Source: an uncultured Mucispirillum sp. (GTDB taxonomy: Bacteria; Chrysiogenota; Deferribacteres; Deferribacterales; Mucispirillaceae). From it: a stretch of DNA of 8,857 nt. Positions 1 to 7,208 of the stretch are shown one piece after another; the stretch's first letter is position 1, and every line of letters starts with the position of its first letter. The notes under the pieces were generated by a model that saw nothing but the letters and a program-made list of their open reading frames with translations, made no database searches and was not told the DNA's origin. The DNA is taken from NCBI GenBank assembly GCA_937890655.1, contig CALADT010000315.1, positions 1 to 8,857 on the forward strand, given 5' to 3'. Position numbers and translations under genes: made by a program.

Positions 1-1221
1 TAAAGCTTCCAATACAGTAGCTCTTGCTTCTTCATCATTTATAGGCCTGCTTTCACCTTTTAAACGTTTAACTGAATCATCACTATTTAAGCCTAGAATT
101 AATATATCACCTAAAGTTTTTGCTTTTTTAAGATACATTACATGGCCTTTATGTAAAATATCAAAACAACCATTTGTAAAAACAATTTTTTTATTAAAGG
201 ATTTTTCTTTTTTTACAATATCTGCAATATGGTTACATGATATTACTTTTGAACTATGAAAACCATTTAAGGAGTATGATAATTCTGATAATGTTATAGG
301 TGCTGTTCCCAGCTTTCCAACAACAACACCTGCTGCTACATTAGCATAATGGACTGCTTCATCAATATTTAAGCCAAGCCCTAAAAATACAGATAATGAT
401 GCCACAACAGTATCGCCTGCACCAGAAACATCAAAAACTTCAATAGCCTGTGTAGGAATTGTTTTTATATGGTTCTCTCCTAAAATTGTAATACCTTTTT
501 CACTACGGGTTACAATAAGATATGTTAAATTATATTTTTCTCTTATAATTGTCCCATGTTTTATTATATAATCATCTGTATTAGATATTTCATAACCACA
601 AACTTCACTTAACTCTTTTACATTAGGGGTAACAATAAAAGCATTACTATATTTATTCCAGTTACTTCCTTTTGGGTCTATAATTACTTTTTTATTTTGC
701 AAATTAGCTTCTTGTATTACATAAGAACATACTTCTTCAGAACACATTCCTTTACCATAATCTGAAATCACAACAATATCATGGTTTTCTAATTCTTTTT
801 TATAAATCTCTTTTATACTTTCTTTAATATTACTACTAAAATCAATAATATTTTCAAAATCAAGCCTTGCTATTTGCTGTTTACTACCAATTACTCTTAA
901 TTTTGAAATTGTAGGCATACCTGCATCAATAAATTTGTATTGAGCGTTTATATTATTAAACATTTTAGTTAATAATATACCAGCATCATCATTTTGAGCA
1001 GCACAAATCACTGTGCAATTAGAAGTTAATCCTTTTATATTATTTACAACATTACCAGCACCACCCATAGTAGATGATTCTGACTTTACATTAATTACAG
1101 GAACTGGTGCTTCAGGAGAAATACGAGAAACGTTGCCGTAATAATATTTATCAAGCATTAAATCTCCAACAATTAAAACATTCGCTTCATTAAAAGTTAA
1201 TTCTGATAATATTTTACTCAT
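1..1221 (-). CDS. hldE: Bifunctional heptose-7-phosphate kinase / heptose-1-phosphate adenylyltransferase, C-terminus cut by window edge
   Basis: Cytoplasmic enzyme that makes ADP-heptose for the LPS inner core: the N-terminal kinase phosphorylates D-glycero-D-manno-heptose 7-phosphate at C1, and the C-terminal domain transfers AMP. I translated it in one open frame of 407 codons from ATG at 1221. The PfkB/ribokinase-type domain shows GDLMLD (19-24), ISPEAPVPV (34-42), GGAGN (53-57), SDYGKG (153-158) and the catalytic DVSGAGDT (264-271). The nucleotidyltransferase domain shows FTNGCFD (348-354), the HxGH motif HKGH (357-360) and LNSDDSVKRLKG (378-389). E. coli HldE has 477 residues, so about 70 are missing beyond base 1. 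The start overlaps the preceding TPR gene by 8 bases (ATGAGTAA), suggesting translational coupling; a GAGG lies about 15 bases upstream. No frameshift or missing key residue is seen in the part present. Confidence 0.96.
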   Translation of the reverse strand, partial: MSKILSELTFNEANVLIVGDLMLDKYYYGNVSRISPEAPVPVINVKSESSTMGGAGNVVNNIKGLTSNCTVICAAQNDDAGILLTKMFNNINAQYKFIDAGMPTISKLRVIGSKQQIARLDFENIIDFSSNIKESIKEIYKKELENHDIVVISDYGKGMCSEEVCSYVIQEANLQNKKVIIDPKGSNWNKYSNAFIVTPNVKELSEVCGYEISNTDDYIIKHGTIIREKYNLTYLIVTRSEKGITILGENHIKTIPTQAIEVFDVSGAGDTVVASLSVFLGLGLNIDEAVHYANVAAGVVVGKLGTAPITLSELSYSLNGFHSSKVISCNHIADIVKKEKSFNKKIVFTNGCFDILHKGHVMYLKKAKTLGDILILGLNSDDSVKRLKGESRPINDEEARATVLEAL

Positions 1222-1957
1222 TTTTCTTTAATTTTTCCTCTAACTTTTTATTTAATTCAGATGCTTTCATTTTTGCATCTATTTGGTTTGGAGAGTTACT
1301 GCTAATTTTATTAAACCAGCTAATAGTATCCCTTATTAAAAATATTGTAGGGTTATTATCTTTTTTAATTTCTTCTAACTTATCATTACCGATCCTATAT
1401 GCAAGTTGGTCCATTAAATCAATAATTCTTGCAGAAGGTTGTTTTATGTATAATAAAGCATTGTATGCCCTTTCATATTCTCCGTTATTTTCTAACTCTT
1501 TTGCTTTATTATAATACCTTTCAGGAAGCTCTCTTTTTAAACGTTCAGTATCTTTTATAATTTGTTTTTGTAGCTCGTCTGCTTTTTTATATGCTGGAGA
1601 AGAAGGAAATATTTCATATATCAACGTATTTGCTTTATCTAACATTTCTGCTGCATTAATATAATCACCTCTATCCATTGCTCTTACAGCATTATCACGG
1701 TATGATACAGCATTTTTTAATTTATTTTCACCATCAACTACTTGGAATAATTGTGCTTTTAGAGCAATCACTTTTCTATTAGTAGGGTTTAATTCTAGTG
1801 CTTTTAATATAACTTCATGGGCTTCCATAATCTTCCCTTCAGACTGTAAGGCAAGTGCTTGCTCATAAAGTTCATTTTCTACGCCGGTAAAATATCTATA
1901 ACCACTATAAGATATACCTAATATTATAATTAAAAGTCCTACAATTACTTTCCACAT
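1214..1957 (-). CDS. Membrane-anchored TPR-repeat protein, function unknown
   Basis: I do not recognise a named family. The 247-residue product begins with a hydrophobic segment (about residues 4-20, rich in I, L, V and G) after a single Lys, which looks like an uncleaved N-terminal anchor with the rest probably periplasmic. TPR-like helix pairs are visible at about 28-61 (ending in the typical ALELNPTNR), 84-116 (AMDRGDYINAAEMLDKA) and 145-172 (AKELENNGEYERAYNAL). The last 20 residues are Lys/Glu-rich and could be a short coiled helix. There are no cysteines and no catalytic motif. Its ATG shares one base with the stop of the upstream gene (TAATG), and an AAGGAAG ribosome site sits 6 bases upstream at 1964-1970, so the start is well supported. 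A scaffold or protein-protein role in the envelope is inference only. That it is a real gene is near certain; its function is not known. Confidence 0.88.
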   Translation of the reverse strand: MWKVIVGLLIIILGISYSGYRYFTGVENELYEQALALQSEGKIMEAHEVILKALELNPTNRKVIALKAQLFQVVDGENKLKNAVSYRDNAVRAMDRGDYINAAEMLDKANTLIYEIFPSSPAYKKADELQKQIIKDTERLKRELPERYYNKAKELENNGEYERAYNALLYIKQPSARIIDLMDQLAYRIGNDKLEEIKKDNNPTIFLIRDTISWFNKISSNSPNQIDAKMKASELNKKLEEKLKKNE

Positions 1958-3240
1958 TATAAACTTCCTTTACTAATATACCTTTTTACCATACCAGTTA
2001 AATCTATATCTTTTAATTTTGCAAGATAATTACTATATTGTTGAGTGTTACCAAGTTTATTGTATGCTATTGCCATATATGCTATATCAATTTGTGTAGA
2101 ACCACTTCCACCTAATTTTATTACTGCATTATAGTCTTTAAATTTAAGTAATGATTCATACATTGATGTTTTATCAGAACAACCTTCAAATTTATGTAAA
2201 AATTTTACATCATATAATCGTTTACCTATAATATATTTACCATATTCGCAAAGTTTTAAAGTATCTTTTGTTGGCATAGTGCCTATAAACCATGATATTT
2301 TTTCTTTATCTTCTTTACGCATATAGCATGCAAGTTTTGTTTTATTATAATCTCTATGTTCTACACCTAAACATTTATCAACTAAATTACAATTAAAATT
2401 AAATGCCTCTTTGTTAGATGCTTCTATCATTCTACAATAAACTATATTTTGCATATCATAATCACTTTTTACTTCTTTATTAAAAGTGTTTATATAATTT
2501 TTATAATCTTTACTTTTCCATACATCTTCAAGCACTAATGCAGTAAGCTCACTATCTTTATATGACTTATACAGATTATAAAATTCTGCTTTCATATTAT
2601 TTGAATAAAAATATTTTCCGTAGAAATTCATTAATTTTGCCGTTCTTTTTTCAGGTTTTAAATTATCATACGTTGCAAAAACAAGTTCTTTATTTTTTTG
2701 CACTTTTTCTAAAACTGCATATAATGCTTCAGTGGAAACATCCATTTTATTTAAAAGAGAAATAATATCTTTATCCATAACACATGAGCTTCTAGCATAA
2801 ACTTCTAAATACTCATTTCTTCTTGAAGATAATAAAAGATTTTTAGCACCATCACAATTTAACTTAGTTTCTATAAACATTTGGTCTTTAAGAATTTTTT
2901 CCTTATTAAACCTATTATCATTAAAGTTTGATAATTGAGTAAGATTATATTGTGCTGTTTTATAATCACCTTCTGCCATATTAAGCTGATATAATAAATA
3001 TAAAGCAAAACCAGCTTTTTTTGATTTATTTTCATGGGCTAAATAATTTGATAAACATTTAATTGCCACATCATTTAAACCATCATCATATGCTTTTAAA
3101 CCCACAATATAGTCATCATTAAAAGAAGAATCCGGCTCTTTTGTAGCAATTATTTTTTCCAACATTTTTGTGCTATTATCATTACAATAGCATGTAAAAG
3201 AAAATAATAACACAAATAAAAAAGGAATTAATCTAAGCAT
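1957..3240 (-). CDS. Exported TPR-like protein with many cysteines, function unknown
   Basis: A 427-residue protein I cannot assign to a named family. The first 16 residues (one Arg followed by a Leu/Phe-rich core) look like a Sec signal, ending in a CYC at 17-19. A lipobox is not convincing because the residues before C17 (FSFT) do not fit, so either cleavage near residue 19 or an unusual lipoprotein is possible. Helical-repeat character is clearest at 42-70 (GLKAYDDGLNDVAIKCL), 77-105 (LNMAEGDYKTAQYNL) and 385-412 (AYMAIAYNKLGNTQQYSNYL), which resemble TPRs. Cysteines after the signal lie at 62, 129, 153, 269, 284, 290, 305, 331 and 354, which is many for a protein predicted to leave the cytoplasm. 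It overlaps the upstream oxidoreductase gene by 13 bases and the downstream TPR gene by one, so all are probably co-translated. A partnership with the downstream TPR protein is inference from position and shared fold type. Confidence 0.85.
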   Translation of the reverse strand: MLRLIPFLFVLLFSFTCYCNDNSTKMLEKIIATKEPDSSFNDDYIVGLKAYDDGLNDVAIKCLSNYLAHENKSKKAGFALYLLYQLNMAEGDYKTAQYNLTQLSNFNDNRFNKEKILKDQMFIETKLNCDGAKNLLLSSRRNEYLEVYARSSCVMDKDIISLLNKMDVSTEALYAVLEKVQKNKELVFATYDNLKPEKRTAKLMNFYGKYFYSNNMKAEFYNLYKSYKDSELTALVLEDVWKSKDYKNYINTFNKEVKSDYDMQNIVYCRMIEASNKEAFNFNCNLVDKCLGVEHRDYNKTKLACYMRKEDKEKISWFIGTMPTKDTLKLCEYGKYIIGKRLYDVKFLHKFEGCSDKTSMYESLLKFKDYNAVIKLGGSGSTQIDIAYMAIAYNKLGNTQQYSNYLAKLKDIDLTGMVKRYISKGSL

Positions 3241-6068
3241 TTATCAACCACCTCAATAGGATGTATAATCGGTTTATCACCTAAATGTTCTAACTGCATA
3301 GAACATGTAGGACATTCTGTTACACCTAATAACGCTTTACTTTCATTTAAACTATCAACCATTGGTTTACCAATTTGTTTTGATAATTCATAATTTTTAG
3401 ATGCCATTCCCCAGCTTCCTGCCATTCCACAACAACCTGTATTTAATTTTTCTGCTTCTACTCCAGGTAATTGTTTTAAAACATTTATGGTGCTTAAAGC
3501 ATTTGGTAGCATTCTTTTATGGCAAGGCATATGATATGCAACAGAATAATTACTATTATTAAAGCTTAAGTATTTTATATGTTTTTCAACTAAATCCATA
3601 ATAAATATAGTTTTTTCTTTTACTTTATTAGTGATTTCATCATTTTGGTAATAAAGCCATTCTTTTGTTAATGATAATAAACAGCTAGAACATGCTGATA
3701 CAATATAATCAACTCTATCAATAAGACTACCCCATTCTTTTAAATTTTTCTTAATTTGAGTTCTTGCATCTTTAGCAAGCCCTTTTGAAAGATGAGGAAT
3801 CCCACAGCAGTGCTGTTTTGGTGTTACAACTTTATAACCTAACTTATTTAAAACATTAATAGTGCTTTCACCTATTTCAGGTTTTACAAAAGATGCGTAA
3901 CAACCAGCAAAGTATAAAACAACTTTTTCACCATTACCTTCTGTTTGGTTAACACGTTCTTCAAGTGATTTTGTAGCAAATTTTACAAATTTTCTTTCTT
4001 TTGTAATACCTGTTGTGGCCTGCATAATACTTCTCATAAATTTAGGTGCCATTAACGATGATATTACAGGGCTAATTTTATGAGTAAGCCTGCCAATTAA
4101 TTCAAAATTAGTTGCCAATTTTGCATCAATAGATACACCAAATTTTTCAGCATATCTTGATTTTGCTTCAAGAGCTAATTTAGGAATATTTACTTTAGAA
4201 GGACACTCAATAGAACAGCTACCACAATTTATACAGCGGTTCATAACATATTGAAACCCTTCTTCAAACATAGACTGAGAGTCAATACCGTTACTTAAAA
4301 GTCCTCTTAATATGTTCGCTTTTGCTTTTGGAGCAGCAGATTCATCTCTTGTTGCTTTATATACAGGACACATTCTTGTAGCTAAAGTAACAGTTGTGCA
4401 TTTTGAACAACCATGGCATTTTTCTGCTTCCAAAATAAAATCTTCTTCCCAAACAAGTTGTTTTTGTATTACTTTATCATTAGCTCCGTAATCTGCACCA
4501 TAACGCAAGTGTTTCATTATTTGCGTATTATCATTTGTAGTTTTTATTTCCGGATTAAATAAATTATCTGGGTCAAGTATAGATTTAACTCGTAAAAATA
4601 ATGAATAAAGTTCACTATTATATTGCTTATTGATATAACATGAACGAAGTCTACCATCTCCATGTTCTCCAGAAATTGTGCCATTTAATTTATTTACAAG
4701 CTCAAAAACTTCATCAGCTAAAGTTTTTAAAAGGCTAATATCATATGGGTCTTTCATATCAAGAAGTGGTCTATTATGTAATAACCCTTTTGCTATATGA
4801 CCATAGCTTACAAAATCTACCTTATGTCTATTAAATATTTCATATAAACCATCAAAATATTCCACAAGTTTATCAATTGGAACAGCTGCATCTTCTACTA
4901 ATGCAAGGATTTTCCTTTTACCTTTTAATAAATAAAGTATAGGCACAGCAGCTTTTCTAACTGCCCAAAATTGAGCCATTTCTTCTTCACTAATAGCAAT
5001 AAAAGCCTGTTCTGTTAAGTTTTCCTTTTTTATTTGAGATACTGTTTCTTCGGCATATTTTTTTACTTCTTCATAAGTTTCGCCTTCAAACTCAAACATT
5101 AAAACATTATCTATATCTGTTGGTATTTTACCTTCTAAACTAGGTTCATGGGTTACTGCTAATGATAGTAATGATTTATCCATGATCTCAATACCAGCAG
5201 GGTTATATTTTAAACCAATTTGTGCAGCTTTTGAGCCACTTGTTTTATCATTAAAATAAGCAATAACTAACGCATTTGCAGGAAGTTTTCTTATTACTTT
5301 AAATCTTAATTTAGTAACAACACCTAATGTCCCTTCTGAACCACCAAATATTTTGTATAATTTTAAATGTTTATTTTCAGTAGAATTTCGTAAATCATAC
5401 CCACATACATTACAAGCTATTGGTGGGTAACCGTTTTCTATGGCTTTTTTATTATCATTTAATACATTATAAAGTTCTGATAACTCCAATGATAAATTAT
5501 CTATTTCTGTATTTGCAATATTTGATAATCTATTTATACTACCGTCATGAAAAACTACTTCTGCATCCACTATATAGTCTGCAACATTACCATATTTAAC
5601 AGAGTAAGAACCACCTGCATTTGTCCCATACATACCACCAAAAGTAGCATATTCTCCACTTGATGGAGATGGTGGAAACCACATGGAACTACCTTTTAAA
5701 TATGATTCTAATTCGCCATATCTATATCCTGGTTCACATTCAAAAACAGCTTCATTTTCATTTATCTTTTCAAATGATAATAATTTATTCATATATTTTG
5801 CAAAATCAATTACAATTCCCCTGCCTATTGCAGCACCACATAAACCAGAGCCTGCACCACGGCTGTGAATAGATAGTTGAAACTTATTTGCAAATTTCAC
5901 TACTTCAATAACATCATCTTTAGATTTAGGATATACTATACAGGCTGGTTCAACTCTAAATATACTACCATCTGTTGAATGCATATATCTCCTAATTTTA
6001 TCAGTATAGACTTCGCCAGAAATTTTATTGCGTAATTCATCAAAAATATTATCACTAGAAATATTCAT
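3228..6068 (-). CDS. FAD-linked 2-hydroxyacid dehydrogenase fused to an iron-sulfur / CCG-domain module (GlcD-GlcF/YdiJ-like)
   Basis: A 946-residue soluble-looking flavo-iron-sulfur enzyme that probably oxidises a D-2-hydroxyacid (D-lactate, glycolate or D-2-hydroxyglutarate class) and passes electrons through Fe-S clusters to a quinone or other carrier. An FAD_binding_4-type domain covers about 38-260, with the flavin-binding loop SRGAGSGLCGA (69-79) and FGGSEGTLG (241-249). A FAD-oxidase C-terminal-type domain covers about 265-505, with H424 and H431 (GHIAKGLLH) and SGEHGDGR (466-473); by analogy with D-2-hydroxyglutarate dehydrogenases these may hold a metal and the substrate. Two ferredoxin-like clusters follow: C551, C554, C557, C567 and C612, C615, C618, C622. 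Two CCG (heterodisulfide-reductase-like) modules come last: C723, C754/755, C793/796 and C849, C879/880, C919/922. It is first in its unit, starts at ATG 6068 with GGGG 5 bases upstream, and overlaps the next gene by 13 bases. Substrate cannot be set from sequence alone. Confidence 0.93.
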   Translation of the reverse strand: MNISSDNIFDELRNKISGEVYTDKIRRYMHSTDGSIFRVEPACIVYPKSKDDVIEVVKFANKFQLSIHSRGAGSGLCGAAIGRGIVIDFAKYMNKLLSFEKINENEAVFECEPGYRYGELESYLKGSSMWFPPSPSSGEYATFGGMYGTNAGGSYSVKYGNVADYIVDAEVVFHDGSINRLSNIANTEIDNLSLELSELYNVLNDNKKAIENGYPPIACNVCGYDLRNSTENKHLKLYKIFGGSEGTLGVVTKLRFKVIRKLPANALVIAYFNDKTSGSKAAQIGLKYNPAGIEIMDKSLLSLAVTHEPSLEGKIPTDIDNVLMFEFEGETYEEVKKYAEETVSQIKKENLTEQAFIAISEEEMAQFWAVRKAAVPILYLLKGKRKILALVEDAAVPIDKLVEYFDGLYEIFNRHKVDFVSYGHIAKGLLHNRPLLDMKDPYDISLLKTLADEVFELVNKLNGTISGEHGDGRLRSCYINKQYNSELYSLFLRVKSILDPDNLFNPEIKTTNDNTQIMKHLRYGADYGANDKVIQKQLVWEEDFILEAEKCHGCSKCTTVTLATRMCPVYKATRDESAAPKAKANILRGLLSNGIDSQSMFEEGFQYVMNRCINCGSCSIECPSKVNIPKLALEAKSRYAEKFGVSIDAKLATNFELIGRLTHKISPVISSLMAPKFMRSIMQATTGITKERKFVKFATKSLEERVNQTEGNGEKVVLYFAGCYASFVKPEIGESTINVLNKLGYKVVTPKQHCCGIPHLSKGLAKDARTQIKKNLKEWGSLIDRVDYIVSACSSCLLSLTKEWLYYQNDEITNKVKEKTIFIMDLVEKHIKYLSFNNSNYSVAYHMPCHKRMLPNALSTINVLKQLPGVEAEKLNTGCCGMAGSWGMASKNYELSKQIGKPMVDSLNESKALLGVTECPTCSMQLEHLGDKPIIHPIEVVDKCLD
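3248..3254 (-). promoter_or_regulatory. Strong ribosome binding site inside the oxidoreductase gene
   Basis: Reading the minus strand, GAGGTGG lies 7 bases before the ATG at 3240 of the exported TPR-like gene. It sits within the last codons of the upstream dehydrogenase gene (coding for Glu-Val-Val). This supports the chosen start and separate translation initiation despite the 13-base overlap. Confidence 0.7.
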
Positions 6069-6108
6069 TTTTTCCCCACAATTACATATACAACAATCAT
6101 TACTTTAT

Positions 6109-6137
6109 ATTATACCAAATTTTTCAATAAATATACA
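6109..6137 (-). promoter_or_regulatory. Predicted sigma70-type extended -10 promoter for the dehydrogenase-to-hldE unit
   Basis: On the minus strand a perfect TATAAT (complement of 6109-6114) is preceded by TGG, giving the extended -10 form TGGTATAAT. With a 17-base spacer the -35 position falls on TGTATA (6132-6137), a poor match to TTGACA, which fits reliance on the extended -10. The start of transcription would lie near 6102, leaving a leader of about 35 bases before the ATG at 6068. Several other TATAAT-like strings occur in this AT-rich gap, so alternatives exist. Confidence 0.55.
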
Positions 6138-6142
6138 GTATA
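6132..6142. repeat. Perfect 11-base palindrome TATACAGTATA, candidate operator
   Basis: TATAC and GTATA flank one central A. The palindrome covers the -35 position of the predicted minus-strand promoter, where a bound regulator would block or aid polymerase. The same pentamer recurs through the divergent gap. The operator role is inference, and no regulator gene is in the window. Confidence 0.4.
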
Positions 6143-6169
6143 ATTTTAATAAAATGAAAAATATATTTT

Positions 6170-6186
6170 GTATAGTAAAATTATAC
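6170..6186. repeat. Second GTATA / TATAC inverted pair, candidate operator
   Basis: GTATA at 6170-6174 and TATAC at 6182-6186 form an inverted pair with a 7-base spacer. Its centre (6178) is 41 bases from the centre of the palindrome at 6132-6142, about four helical turns. TTATAC is then repeated directly at 6192-6197, 11 bases after the copy at 6181-6186. The role is speculative because the DNA is very AT-rich. Confidence 0.3.
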
Positions 6187-6216
6187 TTGATTTATACAGA
6201 AATTTCATAATATAAA
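6187..6216 (+). promoter_or_regulatory. Candidate promoter for the pdxA-rsmA-exonuclease unit
   Basis: TTGATT (6187-6192) and TATAAA (6211-6216) are separated by 18 bases, a reasonable sigma70-type arrangement with transcription starting near 6222-6224, shortly before the pdxA ribosome site. A TTGTAT at 6168-6173 offers a weaker alternative. Such AT-rich DNA gives many chance -10 matches, so this is tentative. Confidence 0.35.
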
Positions 6217-6238
6217 TAAACTAACTAAAATAATATAC

Positions 6239-6242
6239 AAGG
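6239..6242 (+). promoter_or_regulatory. pdxA ribosome binding site
   Basis: AAGG lies 6 bases before the ATG at 6249, supporting that start. A TAG/TAA-rich spacer between them rules out a longer reading frame immediately upstream. Confidence 0.55.
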
Positions 6243-6248
6243 TAGTAA

Positions 6249-7208
6249 ATGGATAAAGATTGTATTGCAATTACAGCAGGCGACCCTGCAGGTATAGGTT
6301 ATGAAGAAGCCTGTAAATTTTTTGCAGATGAAAAAAGTAAAAATTATAATCTGGTATTAATAGGACATAAGTGGATTGTAGAAAATACATATAAAAATAT
6401 TTTAAAAATCCCTATGCCTAACCATTTAGTTGTTATGGAACCGGATAATAATCATTTCCAATATAAATATGGAGAAATTAGCAGCCAATGTGGTCAGGCT
6501 GCTATAAGTTATATTGATTATGCTGTAAACGGTGCTTTAAATGGAGATTTTAAGGCAGTTGTAACCTGCCCTATTAATAAAAAATCTATTAAAGATGCCG
6601 GTTATAACTTCCCCGGCCATACAGAATATTTAGCACATTTATCAAAAGTCAATAATGTATCAATGATGCTTGCCGGTAATTATGTAAAAACAATTCTTGC
6701 CACTACACATTTTCCTGTTTCAGAAATTGCTTCACACATAAATGAAGAAGTAATACTTAATGCAATTTATAATGCACATAATGCTGGTAAATATTTTGGA
6801 AAAAATAAGCCTAAAATAGCTGTTTGTGGTTTAAACCCACATGCTGGAGATAACGGAGCTTTAGGATATGAAGAAATTAATATAATAAACCCTGCCATAA
6901 TAAAAGCACAAAATAGTGGTATAAATGTATATGGAACTTTTCCTGCAGATACTATATATACAAAAGCAAAAGAATGGGATTTTATTATAGCAATGTATCA
7001 CGACCAAGGAATGATATCTGTAAAAATGGATTCTTTTGGTGAAGCTGTAAATGTAACATTAAACCTTCCATTTATAAGAACATCAGTAGACCATGGAACA
7101 GCTTTTGATATTGCAGGTAAAGGCATATGCTCCTTTTCTAGCTTAGAAAAGGCAGTAAATTTAGCAAACAAGATGGTAGAGTATGATAAATCTGTTAGAA
7201 GCATTTAA
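6249..7208 (+). CDS. pdxA: 4-hydroxythreonine-4-phosphate dehydrogenase
   Basis: Cytoplasmic, metal- and NAD-dependent enzyme that oxidises 4-phosphohydroxy-L-threonine in the deoxyxylulose-dependent route to pyridoxal phosphate; its unstable product is condensed with deoxyxylulose 5-phosphate by PdxJ, which is not in this window. The 319 residues are close to the usual length (E. coli, 329). Visible motifs are the N-terminal GDPAGIG (11-17), TCPINK (106-111), PGHTEYLA (122-129), TTHFP (152-156), GLNPHAGDNG (194-203), MYHDQG (249-254) and SVDHGTAFDIAGKG (279-292). H154, H198 and H251 match the three metal-binding histidines of the E. coli enzyme, and H124 lies in the substrate-binding GHTE. 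A Tyr at position 18 replaces the common Pro after GDPAGIG. It leads the plus-strand unit and its 3' end overlaps rsmA by 26 bases. Confidence 0.96.
   Translation: MDKDCIAITAGDPAGIGYEEACKFFADEKSKNYNLVLIGHKWIVENTYKNILKIPMPNHLVVMEPDNNHFQYKYGEISSQCGQAAISYIDYAVNGALNGDFKAVVTCPINKKSIKDAGYNFPGHTEYLAHLSKVNNVSMMLAGNYVKTILATTHFPVSEIASHINEEVILNAIYNAHNAGKYFGKNKPKIAVCGLNPHAGDNGALGYEEINIINPAIIKAQNSGINVYGTFPADTIYTKAKEWDFIIAMYHDQGMISVKMDSFGEAVNVTLNLPFIRTSVDHGTAFDIAGKGICSFSSLEKAVNLANKMVEYDKSVRSI

Noticed and set aside
1990..2010. Lipoprotein reading of the exported TPR-like protein
   Set aside because: The residues before the first cysteine of its signal (FSFT, then C17) do not fit a lipobox, so I call it exported without claiming lipid attachment. 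The signal itself is encoded near 3184-3240.
2562..2765. 67-codon plus-strand frame inside the exported TPR-like gene
   Set aside because: It is a Phe/Leu-rich shadow of the AT-rich complementary strand, with no ribosome site or conserved motif.
5660..5872. Two short plus-strand frames inside the dehydrogenase gene
   Set aside because: They lie opposite the conserved FAD-binding region, overlap each other, and show no recognisable protein features.
6028..6210. 60-codon plus-strand frame crossing the dehydrogenase start and the divergent gap
   Set aside because: No ribosome site precedes its ATG or the inner ATG at 6154, the sequence is low-complexity Ile/Tyr/Asn, and it overlaps the promoter signals of both units.
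6998..7204. 68-codon minus-strand frame opposite the end of pdxA
   Set aside because: It is complementary to the conserved MYHDQG to DHGTAFD region of PdxA, which explains its open frame.
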